Below are positions 34,278 to 42,759 of a DNA stretch of 64,000 nt, piece by piece. The first letter of the stretch is position 1. Each line of letters opens with the position of its first letter. The DNA comes from Limnoglobus roseus (lineage in GTDB: Bacteria; Planctomycetota; Planctomycetia; Gemmatales; Gemmataceae): assembly GCF_008254045.1 (NCBI RefSeq), contig NZ_CP042425.1, positions 186,001 through 250,000 on the forward strand, written 5' to 3'. Below the pieces are notes generated by a model. That model ran no database searches. It saw nothing but the letters and a program-made list of their open reading frames with translations, and was not told the origin of the DNA. Position numbers and translations under genes: made by a program.

Positions 34278-34547
34278 ATGGCTGAGCCGGGCCGCAAGCG
34301 AGCCGTCGCGCTGAAGTACGATCCGAAGGAAGCCGGCGCGCCGAAGATCGTCGCGAAGGCCACCGGGGCCACCGCCGACCGGATGCTCGCCATCGCCCGG
34401 CAGAACGGCGTGCCGGTCCGCGAGGACAAAGCACTCGTCACGGTGCTGAGCAAGCTAAACATCGACCAGGAAATCCCACCACAACTCTACCGGGCCGTCG
34501 CCGCGATCCTGGCGTTTCTCTACAAGGCGAACCAGAAACCCGGCTGA
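34278..34547 (+). CDS. flhX: FlhB C-terminal-domain homolog (FlhX/YlqH-like)
   Basis: 89 residues matching the part of FlhB after its cleavage site: RKRAVALKYDPKEAGAPKIVAKATGATADRMLAIARQNGVPVREDKALV parallels the FlhB sequence in this window from VALRYD onward. The cleaved NPTH motif and all membrane segments are absent. FlhX proteins can partly replace FlhB-C in substrate switching. It ends the small rightward pair with the FliK-like gene. Confidence 0.85.
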   Translation: MAEPGRKRAVALKYDPKEAGAPKIVAKATGATADRMLAIARQNGVPVREDKALVTVLSKLNIDQEIPPQLYRAVAAILAFLYKANQKPG

Positions 34548-34667
34548 ACGGCCGTCGTCTCGGGAACCGCCGTAAGCGATGGTATCGCGCCAGTCTGTGA
34601 GAATACCGCAAAGATTTCTGTCACACGGATCGGCCTTCCGACAAGGTGTAGTAGGAAGGTAACGTCT

Positions 34668-34677
34668 GGGGGGGGGG
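34668..34677 (+). repeat. Ten-base poly-G tract in front of sbcD
   Basis: G10 ends two bases before the ATG of the sbcD-like gene, where a ribosome site would be expected. AAGG occurs further up, at 34654-34659. Homopolymers of this length are prone to slippage and could alter the spacing between the upstream AAGG and the start codon. Confidence 0.85.
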
Positions 34678-34679
34678 TC

Positions 34680-35885
34680 ATGCGCATCATCCACACCGCC
34701 GACTGGCACCTGTGCGATCGGCTCGGCCGGCTCGACCGCACGGCAGATTTGCAAGCCCGCGTCGAAGTCGTGGCGAAGTTGTGCGACGAACACACCGCCG
34801 ACGTGCTGCTGATCGCTGGCGACGTGTTCAGCGAACAGGCCAGCGTTGACGACATGACGCGGGCACTGGAACACGTCCGCAAGACGTTCGCCCCGTTCTT
34901 CCGCCGCGGTGGCACGATCCTCGCCGTCACCGGCAACCATGACCGCGACGGCCGCATTAACATGGTGCGGGCCGGGATGACGCTCGCCGCCCCGGACGCC
35001 GGGGCCGACGGCACACTCGCCGGCGGGCGGATGTACCTGCTCAACGGCCGGGCCGTCACCACCCTGAAGGCCGCGAACGGCAAGCGGGTACAGTTCGTGC
35101 TGGTGCCGTACCCGTTCCCGAGCCGGTACGAACTCTCGGCGGCTGATTATCGCAGCAAAGAGGAAGAGAACCGCCTGCTGCACGCGAAGGTGGCCGAGTG
35201 GATTCGCACCGCGGCGACGGACAAGAAGTTCGACGTGACGCTGCCGACGGTTCTCACGGCCCACTTGCACGTCCGCGGGTCGGAAGCCCACGGCCTGTAC
35301 AAGATGAGTGAACGCGACGACGTGCTCTTCGACTTCGCCGACCTGAACCCGTCGTGGGCTTACGTCGCGCTCGGGCACATCCACAAGCCGCAGGCACTCG
35401 GCGGGGCGGCGAACGTCCGCTATCCCGGCAGCCTCGACCGCCTCGACTTCGGCGACACGCACGACGACCACGGCGTCCTTCTGCTAGAGATCGACGGCCC
35501 GAACGCGGTCGTGCCGACGCGGCTGCCGATCCCCGGCACGCCGTTCCACAGCATCACGATCACCGACGCCGAGACCGAACTGCCGACGCTCGCGGAGAAA
35601 TACCCGGACTTCGCCACCGCGATCGTCCGCGTGACCGTGACGCCCGGCGGCAGCCTGAGCCGGGACGACATCACCCGGCAGCTTCGCAAGCAGTTTCCAC
35701 GATTGCACGACCTGCGGTGGGCCGACGCCGGCACGCCCTCGGACGCCCCGGCGAAGTTCACGCCGCGAGCCGGGTTCGAGACGACGGTGCGGGACTATCT
35801 GACGGAACAACTCGACGGCGACCCGGACCGCGAGGCGGTGCTGGCGCTGGCGGAAACGTACCTGAAAGACGCGGGTGAGGCATGA
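34680..35885 (+). CDS. sbcD: SbcD/Mre11-type DNA repair nuclease subunit
   Basis: A manganese-dependent calcineurin-like phosphoesterase that works with SbcC on DNA ends and hairpins. 401 residues with all phosphodiesterase motifs in order: TADWHL (about 6-11), GDVFSEQ (about 47), GNHDRDG (about 83), AHLHV (about 196) and GHIHKP (about 228). The capping domain follows (about 270-400). Motif IV carries AHLHV where many have GHxH. The stop overlaps the sbcC start (ATGA). Confidence 0.9.
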   Translation: MRIIHTADWHLCDRLGRLDRTADLQARVEVVAKLCDEHTADVLLIAGDVFSEQASVDDMTRALEHVRKTFAPFFRRGGTILAVTGNHDRDGRINMVRAGMTLAAPDAGADGTLAGGRMYLLNGRAVTTLKAANGKRVQFVLVPYPFPSRYELSAADYRSKEEENRLLHAKVAEWIRTAATDKKFDVTLPTVLTAHLHVRGSEAHGLYKMSERDDVLFDFADLNPSWAYVALGHIHKPQALGGAANVRYPGSLDRLDFGDTHDDHGVLLLEIDGPNAVVPTRLPIPGTPFHSITITDAETELPTLAEKYPDFATAIVRVTVTPGGSLSRDDITRQLRKQFPRLHDLRWADAGTPSDAPAKFTPRAGFETTVRDYLTEQLDGDPDREAVLALAETYLKDAGEA

Positions 35886-38521
35886 TCCCGAAGCGCGTGA
35901 CGCTCGAAAACTTCCTGAGCTTCGGCCCGAAGCAGCACCTCGAATTCGACGACGGCGAACCGCTCTGGGTCGTCGGCGGCCCGAACGGCGTCGGCAAGTC
36001 GGCCGTGTTCGACGCCATCACGTACTGCCTGTTCGGTGCGCACCGCGGCGGCAAGGGCCAGGGCATGGACGAACTCGTCCGCCACGGTGAGAACGGCTTT
36101 TTCGTGCAGTTCGAATTCGAGTTCAACGGCGTCGGCTACCAGATCACCCGCAACCACAAGTTGAAGGGCCGCCCGACCGCCCGCATCGAACAACAGACGG
36201 CCGGCGAGTGGAAGGCGATCACCGGCATCAACAGCGCCACCGACGTGAAGGGCTGGTCCGAGCGCACGCTCGGCCTGCCGATGGAGGCGTTCGCGGCGTC
36301 GGTGCTGTTACGGCAGGGGCAGGCGGACGAAATCCTGAACGCCACCGGCTCGAAGCGGCTGGAGACGCTCAAGAAGATCATCGCGGCCGAGCGGTACGAA
36401 GCCCTGTCGAAGCGCGTCCACGACACGGCGACGAAGCGGGCGACGAAGCTGGAAGACCTGCAAAGTCGTCGCGACACGATGCCGGCCGTCACCGCCGAGC
36501 AACTGGCCGAGGCTCAGTTGAAGCAGGACGCAGCCGCGGAGGATCGCGACCGGGCGGAGCAGGAGAAGGCCCACGCTGCGGAGCGTGTGAGCTTCGCGAA
36601 GCAGTGGGCGAAGCACGAGGACGCCCGCCGGCAGTTGGCCGAGAAAGTCGCGGAGGCCGACGCGCGAGCCGCCGACGCGGGGCGGATTCAGGCGGACCAC
36701 CTACGGCTTGACGAACTCAACCGCGTGCTGCCGCCGTTGAACCAACTGGTTCCGATCCGCGACACACTGGCCGCGACGGAAACCGAGCAGGCGGCGATTC
36801 ATCAACAGCACGCCGACACGGCCGCGAAGTTGGCGGCGCTGACAACCAATCTGGAAGCCTTGCGGTTGGCCGTTGCCACGCACCGTGACGCGGCCGCCGA
36901 ACACGCGAAGGAGGCGAAGCGGCTCCAGGACGAGATCGCCGGTCGCAAGAAGTTCCTCACAGCGGCGGAAGAGGTGGCCGAACTCGATGCGAAGGTGAAG
37001 TCGTTCGACCCGATGCTCGACCGGCAGGCAACCGACGCGGCGGCGAAGTTGGCCGAGGCGGGCGCGGCCGGGCAAACGGCCCGCGACGCGAAGACCCGGC
37101 TCGACACGCTGTTGATGCAGGCGAAAGAAGATCAGCGACGGCTCGCCAACGTCGAAGCGGGGGTGCCGTGTTCGCGGTGCGGTCAAGTGGTGACGGCCGA
37201 ACACGCGGAGAAGGAACGGGCGGAAATCGCGGAGACGATTCGCCGACTCACGGCCGACCTCGCCAGCGTAACGACCCAGGTAGGCACGGCTGAAGCCGCG
37301 GTGAAAACCGCGAAGAGTTCGCAGGACCAACTCGCGACCGTGATCCGGCAGCGCGACCAATCGCGGCAGCGGTTGGCCGACCGGCAGCGCGACCTCGAAG
37401 CGTTCGGCGGCACGTCGGATGTTGCTCAACTGCGCCACGAACTCGCGGGCCAGACTCTCGCCGCTGAAAAGAGCGAACACGCTCGAAACGAAGAGCGGAC
37501 CAAGCAGGAACGGCACGAAGCCGAGTTGAAGATCGCCGAGCCGACGTTCAAACCGATGGAGAAGCAGGTGCGGGAGTTTGCCGCGAGGCTTCAGAAGCTC
37601 GACACGCAACTTGCGGCCGACACGGCCACGTGTGCCGCCCTCGCGAGCGCTCTGTCGGCGGAATGGGCGGCAACGATGGCGGCCGAACTTCAGCAGCACG
37701 CCCACGAGCAGCAACGCCTTGCCTCGTCAGGCGTGGCCGAGGAGTTCCGCCTGTGGCAGCAAGACGCCACCCGCCGCGAGGGGTGGGCCGAACAACTCCG
37801 CGAAATCGCGAAGCAGATCGCCGCCATCCCCGAGACGGCCCGCGTTCCCGTGGTTGAAGCCGAGCGATTGCAGAAGGTAGCGACCGATGCGGCGAAACTC
37901 GCCGACACGGCCTTTGGTGTGACCCATGATGATCTCGCCAACCTGACGCGACAGGCGGAGGCGCTCGCGACGTTGAAAAAACAGATCGCGGTGGCCGAGG
38001 CCGAGGCTCGCGTTCACAAGCGGCTCGACGAGTTGCTCGGCAAGAAGAACCTACAGCGCGAACTCGTGCGCACGGCCGAGACGGAGATCGTGCGGCTGGC
38101 CAACGACACGGTGCGGAACCTGTCCAACGGCGACCTGTCGATCGAACTCGATCATTCCGAGGACGGCGGTGACGAGGCGTTCGCGCTCAAGGTCCGCCGC
38201 GAGGACTCACCACCGATTGACGTGGCGTACCTGTCCGGTAGCCAGAAGTTCCGCGTGGCGATTGCCGTGGCTCTGGCCATCGGTCGCTTCGCCGCGGGTC
38301 AGGCTCGGCCGTTGGAGTGCGTCATTATCGACGAGGGCTTCGGCAGTCTTGACAAGGACGGCCTGCAAGCAACGGCCGAGGAGTTGAACAACCTCAAACA
38401 GCACCTTCGGCGGATCATCCTGGTTTCGCACCAGGAAGACTTCACCAGCCACTTCCCCGTCGTTTACCGGCTGCACAAGGGCGAGAACGGCACAATCGCG
38501 GAGAAGGAACGGCGCGGGTAA
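35882..38521 (+). CDS. sbcC: SbcC/Rad50-type DNA repair ATPase
   Basis: The SMC-like partner of SbcD. 879 residues: Walker A GPNGVGKS (about 35-42), a long coiled coil (about 180-690) folded at a zinc hook VPCSRCGQVV (Cys near 429 and 432), then the signature YLSGSQKFRVAIAVALAIGRF, Walker B ECVIIDEGFGSLDKDG and the H-loop ILVSHQEDF. The length is near Rad50-type bacterial homologs and shorter than E. coli SbcC (1048). Coupled to sbcD. It ends 3 bases from a convergent small gene. Confidence 0.92.
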   Translation: MIPKRVTLENFLSFGPKQHLEFDDGEPLWVVGGPNGVGKSAVFDAITYCLFGAHRGGKGQGMDELVRHGENGFFVQFEFEFNGVGYQITRNHKLKGRPTARIEQQTAGEWKAITGINSATDVKGWSERTLGLPMEAFAASVLLRQGQADEILNATGSKRLETLKKIIAAERYEALSKRVHDTATKRATKLEDLQSRRDTMPAVTAEQLAEAQLKQDAAAEDRDRAEQEKAHAAERVSFAKQWAKHEDARRQLAEKVAEADARAADAGRIQADHLRLDELNRVLPPLNQLVPIRDTLAATETEQAAIHQQHADTAAKLAALTTNLEALRLAVATHRDAAAEHAKEAKRLQDEIAGRKKFLTAAEEVAELDAKVKSFDPMLDRQATDAAAKLAEAGAAGQTARDAKTRLDTLLMQAKEDQRRLANVEAGVPCSRCGQVVTAEHAEKERAEIAETIRRLTADLASVTTQVGTAEAAVKTAKSSQDQLATVIRQRDQSRQRLADRQRDLEAFGGTSDVAQLRHELAGQTLAAEKSEHARNEERTKQERHEAELKIAEPTFKPMEKQVREFAARLQKLDTQLAADTATCAALASALSAEWAATMAAELQQHAHEQQRLASSGVAEEFRLWQQDATRREGWAEQLREIAKQIAAIPETARVPVVEAERLQKVATDAAKLADTAFGVTHDDLANLTRQAEALATLKKQIAVAEAEARVHKRLDELLGKKNLQRELVRTAETEIVRLANDTVRNLSNGDLSIELDHSEDGGDEAFALKVRREDSPPIDVAYLSGSQKFRVAIAVALAIGRFAAGQARPLECVIIDEGFGSLDKDGLQATAEELNNLKQHLRRIILVSHQEDFTSHFPVVYRLHKGENGTIAEKERRG

Positions 38522-38524
38522 CGA

Positions 38525-38716
38525 TCACGCCGCGGTGCGGATCGCGCCCCCGTTGGCGCGCTGCCAGGTGCCGTCCCGCCACACCATCACCACTTCCTGC
38601 GAGCCGCGCCAGACGACGCAGTAGCTGCCGTGCGCGGCCTTCACGGACCAACCGTGACGACGGAGCAGTTCCGGGTTCGGCGAATCCACCTTCGGAAATG
38701 AAAGAACACTCTTCAT
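38525..38716 (-). CDS. Small uncharacterised protein
   Basis: 63 residues from the ATG at 38716, preferred because GGAGAG lies upstream (an earlier in-frame ATG at 38755 lacks this). The sequence has several aromatic and charged residues (GWSVKAAHGSYCVVWRGSQEVVMVWRDGTW) suggestive of a small beta domain. No family recognised. It is convergent with sbcC, 3 bases apart, with no terminator between them. Confidence 0.55.
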   Translation of the reverse strand: MKSVLSFPKVDSPNPELLRRHGWSVKAAHGSYCVVWRGSQEVVMVWRDGTWQRANGGAIRTAA

Positions 38717-38892
38717 GGTCGCTCTCCGGTTATCGAGGAACGGATGCGTAACCAATAATGGAAATCCAAATCAAGGGAGAGAGCAAACCTATCGGCCGCG
38801 GCCGGATTCCTGCATCACGAAAACGTGTAAGGCGCAGATCGGGACGGGCTTCGCCGGCCGGTGCGGGCGGTACGTTCGTTACACATTCGCCA

Positions 38893-39699
38893 TCATCGCA
38901 CCATGAGCGGGTGGTTGATGATCGGAGCCGCCCCGGTCACCCCCATCAGGCCCAGCGGTACCGGCTGCGGCACGGCCGGGGCGTCACCATTGGTCCAGTG
39001 GAACGCCTGCGTCGGCAGGAGGGCGGGCGGATTCTCCGGGGCTTCCGGTTCGTCGCCGCGGCCGAAGGTCGGCAGTTGCGGGAACGTCGTCGGTAGTTCC
39101 TCGCCGGCCAACTCCGTCCGCCGACGGATCGACCCGGAACTGTACGGCCCACTCCCCAACACCCAACGATCCTTCTGACGGCTGACGTCTTCCACCAACC
39201 CCGACTGCCAGACGGCCCGCCCGGTGACGCGGTTGTAGGCGAACGCCGCGATTTTCGCGACGCCCTTCTGATCGGTCCGCTTGTACAGCGCGATCTCCGG
39301 GATGCTCGTCGGCACGCCCGGCACGATGGCCGGCACGGATAGGGCAGGCGACCCGAACAGGAGCGAGTGCCGGTCGGTGCCGATCGCCCCGGTACGGACT
39401 TCGACGACGTACACCGCCTGTTTCTTTTCTTCCATGACCAGCGCCCCCTGGCTGAGCAACTGCTGGCGGAGCGAACTAATCAGGTAACCCTTGTCGACCA
39501 CTTCCTTGTCGATCATCGCCACGTCGAGGTAGACGGCCTTCCCCTTCAGCGGCGAGAAGTCGAGTTGCCCGACGGCCTTATCCACGGCCTGCGACACCAG
39601 CAGCATCTCCGTGGCCGCCCGCGTCGTGTCGGTGGTCCGCGTCGTCCCGCAGCCGGCCGCGGCGAGGGTGAGTGCGAGAAGAAGAAGCCGCCGAACCAT
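38893..39699 (-). CDS. Lipoprotein of unknown function (possibly DUF6655)
   Basis: 268 residues with a clear lipobox LAAAGC (C17). The body (about 30-200) is an alpha/beta domain with GKAVYLDVAMIDKEVVDKGYLISSLRQQLLSQGA, AVYVVEVRTGAIGTDRHSLLFG and FAYNRVTGRAVWQSGLV, then a Pro-rich tail. The general features resemble a planctomycete lipoprotein family that I believe is called DUF6655, but I cannot confirm the name. Divergent from the MocA-type gene. The 176 bases on its 3' side hold no convincing gene or site. Confidence 0.72.
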   Translation of the reverse strand: MVRRLLLLALTLAAAGCGTTRTTDTTRAATEMLLVSQAVDKAVGQLDFSPLKGKAVYLDVAMIDKEVVDKGYLISSLRQQLLSQGALVMEEKKQAVYVVEVRTGAIGTDRHSLLFGSPALSVPAIVPGVPTSIPEIALYKRTDQKGVAKIAAFAYNRVTGRAVWQSGLVEDVSRQKDRWVLGSGPYSSGSIRRRTELAGEELPTTFPQLPTFGRGDEPEAPENPPALLPTQAFHWTNGDAPAVPQPVPLGLMGVTGAAPIINHPLMVR

Positions 39700-39788
39700 G
39701 CCCGTCCCCGTTTGCCAACGCGGGAATATAACGAGAGGCAGGCCCGCGTCAACCCTGCCTTCTCGCCCTTTCCCATCGAGGTTCTCTC

Positions 39789-41075
39789 ATGCTCCCGTTC
39801 AGTCGTCGTCGTTTCCTCGGCGCGTCCGGCGCGATCCTCGCGCTGCCCGCCGTCACCTACCGGGCCGCATTCGGGGCCGACACGCCGCCGAGCGAGCAAG
39901 TCCGCGTCGGCCACATCGGGGTCGGCCTCCAGGGCACCGGCAACCTGGGGCACTACGTCAAGACCAACTCCGTGGCCGTGTGCGACGTGGACAAGACGCA
40001 CCTCGCCGCCGCCGCCGCCCGCGTCGAGAAGGACGGCAAGCGGAAGCCGGTCGTCGAGGAAGACTACCGGCGGATTCTCGACCGCAAGGACGTGGACGCC
40101 GTCGTCGTCACCACGCCCGACCACTGGCACGCGCTCATCACGGTCGCCGCCTGCAAGGCCGGCAAGGACGTGTATTGCGAGAAGCCACTGAGCCTGGTGA
40201 TCGCCGAAGGGCGGGCGATGGTGAATGCGGCCCGCGAGAACAAGCGGATCGTGCAGACCGGCAGCATGCAGCGGTCGGCGAAGGAGTTCCACAAGGCGTG
40301 CGAACTCGTCCGCAACGGGGCCATCGGCAAGATCACAAAAGTCCTCGTCGGCCTGCCGGCCCCGAACTGGGTCGACCGGGCCAAGATGCCGGTGCCGGAC
40401 TCCGCCCCGCCGGCCGAACTGAACTACAACCTCTGGCTCGGGCCAGCCCCGGAGCGGGCGTACAACGAGAAGCACGTCCACTACCTGTTCCGCTTCTTCT
40501 GGGACTACTCCGGCGGCCAGCAGACGAACTTCGGCGCGCACGACCTGGACATCACCCAATGGGGTCTGGGTATGGACGACAGCGGCCCGACGACCATCGA
40601 GGGCACGGCCACGTTCAACAAGAACAAGTGGTTCGAGACGCCCGAGACGGCCAACATCACGTACACCTACGCGAACGGCATCCCGGTCCACTGCACGCTC
40701 GGCAAGGGCGGCAACCCCGGCGGCGTGACCTTCCAGGGCGACAAGGGCGTGATCTACGTCCGCCGCGGGAAGATCGAGGTGACGCTGAACGGCCAAGCGG
40801 TGGCCGACCCGTACAAGTTGGCGACCGGCGACGTGAAGTTGTACGTCAGCACCAACCACCACAAGGACTGGCTCGACTGCATCAAGAGCCGGAAGCTGCC
40901 GGTGTGCGACGTGGAGATCGGCCACCGCTCGGCGACGGTGTGCCACCTGGGGAACATCTCGGTCCGCACCGGCCGGAAGATCACCTGGGACCCGGCGAAG
41001 GAAGAGATCGTCGGCGACGCCGAGGCGGCGAAGTTGGTGACCAAGCAGTACCGCGAGCCGTGGAAGCTGGCGTAA
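39789..41075 (+). CDS. Tat-exported Gfo/Idh/MocA-family oxidoreductase
   Basis: A 428-residue NAD(P)-dependent sugar-type oxidoreductase. A twin-arginine signal SRRRFLGASGAILALPAV is at about 5-22, so the protein is expected to fold before export. The Rossmann core begins near RVGHIGVGLQGTGN (about 40-53), and the family motif YCEKPLSLVIAEGRAMV is near 130-147. The C-terminal domain carries GGQQTNFGAHDLDITQWGL. These genes are numerous in planctomycetes and the substrate cannot be predicted. An inverted repeat follows it at 41111-41140. Confidence 0.9.
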   Translation: MLPFSRRRFLGASGAILALPAVTYRAAFGADTPPSEQVRVGHIGVGLQGTGNLGHYVKTNSVAVCDVDKTHLAAAAARVEKDGKRKPVVEEDYRRILDRKDVDAVVVTTPDHWHALITVAACKAGKDVYCEKPLSLVIAEGRAMVNAARENKRIVQTGSMQRSAKEFHKACELVRNGAIGKITKVLVGLPAPNWVDRAKMPVPDSAPPAELNYNLWLGPAPERAYNEKHVHYLFRFFWDYSGGQQTNFGAHDLDITQWGLGMDDSGPTTIEGTATFNKNKWFETPETANITYTYANGIPVHCTLGKGGNPGGVTFQGDKGVIYVRRGKIEVTLNGQAVADPYKLATGDVKLYVSTNHHKDWLDCIKSRKLPVCDVEIGHRSATVCHLGNISVRTGRKITWDPAKEEIVGDAEAAKLVTKQYREPWKLA

Positions 41076-41110
41076 GTTCGGCTTGTCGCCCGCCGGACCT
41101 TTGCTATCAC

Positions 41111-41140
41111 CGCTCTCCGAATCCGCCGGTTCGGAGAGCG
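41111..41140 (+). promoter_or_regulatory. Hairpin overlapping the ribosome site of the PLD-like gene
   Basis: A perfect 11-bp inverted repeat (CGCTCTCCGAA at 41111-41121, TTCGGAGAGCG at 41130-41140, 8-base loop). The right arm contains GGAGAG, spaced 5 bases from the ATG at 41144, so folding would hide the ribosome site. It also lies 36 bases after the MocA stop and might act as a terminator, though no T-run follows. Confidence 0.65.
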
Positions 41141-41143
41141 GTC

Positions 41144-41764
41144 ATGAGAAACCTGCCCGAGTGGTGTTGGCTTGTTGGCGTCGGGATCGCGGGCGGTCTG
41201 GTCATCGCGTGCCTGATCGACGTGCTCATTCAGCGGTTCCGCCAGTACGTTCTCGGCGACGCGGTCATCCTGTCGCACTTCTCGCCGAAGGGAACCTGTA
41301 CGACGGCCATCGTCGCAGAACTCGGCCACGCCCGGCACGAGGTGCTGGTGCAGGCGTACTCCTTCACCAGTAAGCCGATCGCCCAGGCGTTGATCGACGC
41401 CGCGAACCGCGGGGTGCGGGTGTGCATCCTCCTCGACAAGTCGAACGAATCCGAAAGTTACACGGAACTCGGCGACCTGACGAGCCACGGCATGGACGTG
41501 CGGATCGACCCGTGCCACGCCATCGCCCACAACAAGATCATGATTATCGACGGCCGGACCGTGCTGACGGGCAGCTTTAACTTCACGAACCAGGCCGAGC
41601 ACGAGAACGCGGAGAACCTGTTGGTCCTCCGCCACCACCGCGACTTGGCCCGCACCTACCGGGCGAACTTCGAAGCCCATCTCAGCCACTGCCAGTTGCC
41701 GGGCCACGGCCAACCGCACGCGGTTCACGTGCGAAAGCCGGCCCCGGCACACGCGACGGCATAG
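41144..41764 (+). CDS. Membrane-anchored phospholipase D-like protein with a single HKD motif
   Basis: 206 residues. The ATG at 41144 is chosen for GGAGAG upstream and because it opens a membrane helix (about 8-29). The PLD core has one catalytic motif HNKIMIIDG (H129, K131, D136) followed by GSFNFTNQAEHENAEN. Proteins of this size with one HKD motif, such as Nuc or BfiI-type nucleases, act as dimers and cleave nucleic acids or phospholipids. Membrane or periplasmic location is inferred from the anchor. Convergent with the next gene. Confidence 0.85.
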   Translation: MRNLPEWCWLVGVGIAGGLVIACLIDVLIQRFRQYVLGDAVILSHFSPKGTCTTAIVAELGHARHEVLVQAYSFTSKPIAQALIDAANRGVRVCILLDKSNESESYTELGDLTSHGMDVRIDPCHAIAHNKIMIIDGRTVLTGSFNFTNQAEHENAENLLVLRHHRDLARTYRANFEAHLSHCQLPGHGQPHAVHVRKPAPAHATA

Positions 41765-41765
41765 G

Positions 41766-41786
41766 GCCTCGCACTACTTGCGGGGC
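41766..41786. terminator. Weak hairpin between convergent genes
   Basis: GCCTCGC (41766-41772) can pair with GCGGGGC (41780-41786), one G-T pair, 7-base loop, straddling the stop of the 185-residue protein gene. Possible two-way terminator; no T-run. Confidence 0.3.
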
Positions 41787-42331
41787 TTCGTCTCCAGGCC
41801 CAGAATCATGCCCGCCACCCGCCCGTTGGCGAAGCTGATCTGGCTCCGAATGCTACCGTCCGGTGCCTCCCAGTGGGCGGTGTAAATCGTGAAGACTTGC
41901 CCGTTCTTGCGGCCGGTCTGCGCGGCATCCCGTCGCGTCGGCTCGCCCATGATGGCGAAGACCTCTTCGTCGGTAACAATGCGGTCCGCCTGGGCGTTCA
42001 AGAACTCTTCCAGTTTCTTCTCCGACTCTCGCGGTACGTACTTAGTACCCACGGGCGTTCCCGGAGCGTTCGCGGCGACACCGGCCGCGGCCGCCGGATC
42101 GCCACTTTTCGCTTCCCCCGACTTGTTCTTATCCGCCGACCCGCTGCGGAGGGCGAAGAACAGGCCGGCCACGACAACCACCCCCACCACGATGCCAACG
42201 GCGATCATCGGGCCGACGGGGGCTCCCCCTTTGCTCTTCTTGCGCGATCTCTTCCGAGGCCGATCCTCGCGTGAAGAACGGCGTGGCCGGTCGTCATCGT
42301 AGTCGTCATCATCATCGTCGTAACGCGCCAT
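41774..42331 (-). CDS. Single-pass membrane protein of unknown function
   Basis: 185 residues. The N-terminus is first acidic (a run of nine Asp broken by Tyr), then very basic (about 15-35), followed by one membrane helix (about 43-62). The outside part has an Ala-rich linker and a small domain (about 100-183: RESEKKLEEFLNAQADRIVTDEEVFAIMGEPTRRD, then IRSQISFANGRVAGMILG) that resembles BamE/SmpA-like beta folds in which an outer-membrane-factor helix precedes a GEPTRR-type turn. That likeness is weak. Function unknown. Confidence 0.65.
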   Translation of the reverse strand: MARYDDDDDDYDDDRPRRSSREDRPRKRSRKKSKGGAPVGPMIAVGIVVGVVVVAGLFFALRSGSADKNKSGEAKSGDPAAAAGVAANAPGTPVGTKYVPRESEKKLEEFLNAQADRIVTDEEVFAIMGEPTRRDAAQTGRKNGQVFTIYTAHWEAPDGSIRSQISFANGRVAGMILGLETKPRK

Positions 42332-42407
42332 GGTTCGAAACCGTGAGAGAGGTTACACGTTTGTCGAATGGGCCTGGGGTTGTGGTACCTGGTTGCTCAG
42401 CGATGCC

Positions 42408-42755
42408 CTAAATCGCTTCCGGGCCGCGCTCGCCGGTGCGGATGCGGACGGCGTCTTCCAGCGGCAGGATGAAGATTTTGCCGTCGCCGATGCGGCCCTC
42501 CGGGCCGGTGCGGGCGGCCTCCATGATCGCCTGCACCGTCGGCTCGACGAAGTCCTCGTTCACCGCGATTTGCAATTGCACCTTCCGCAGCATGTTCACG
42601 GTCAGTTCGTGGCCGCGGTAGATTTCCGACTGCCCCTTCTGTCGGCCGAAGCCCTGCACGTCCACGACCGTCAGGCGGAACACCTCGACGCGGTTGAGGG
42701 CCTCCTTGACGGCGTCGAGTTTCTCCGGCTTGATGATCGCGAGAATGAGCTTCAT
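42408..42755 (-). CDS. PII-family signal transduction protein lacking the uridylylated tyrosine
   Basis: 115 residues with the PII fold: MKLILAIIKPEKLDAVKEAL, GFGRQKGQSEIYRG and the ATP-binding GRIGDGKIFILPLEDAVRIRTGE. Numbering aligns with E. coli GlnB: Y46 is present, but position 51, the uridylylation site, is Leu (GHELTVNML). There is also a three-residue insertion before IGDGKI (ARTGPEGRIGDGKI). It should bind ATP/ADP and 2-oxoglutarate but not be controlled by GlnD. No amtB or glnA is nearby. A perfect hairpin covers its leader. Confidence 0.9.
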   Translation of the reverse strand: MKLILAIIKPEKLDAVKEALNRVEVFRLTVVDVQGFGRQKGQSEIYRGHELTVNMLRKVQLQIAVNEDFVEPTVQAIMEAARTGPEGRIGDGKIFILPLEDAVRIRTGERGPEAI

Positions 42756-42759
42756 GGAA

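Noticed and set aside
38758..39096. Possible plus-strand gene of 112 codons in the gap after the 63-residue protein gene
   Set aside because: It overlaps the lipoprotein gene in antisense, is Arg/His-rich and has no ribosome site or pattern.
39611..41143. Upstream extension of the PLD-like gene
   Set aside because: The open frame runs back through the MocA gene in another phase. The ATG at 41144 has a ribosome site and opens the membrane anchor.
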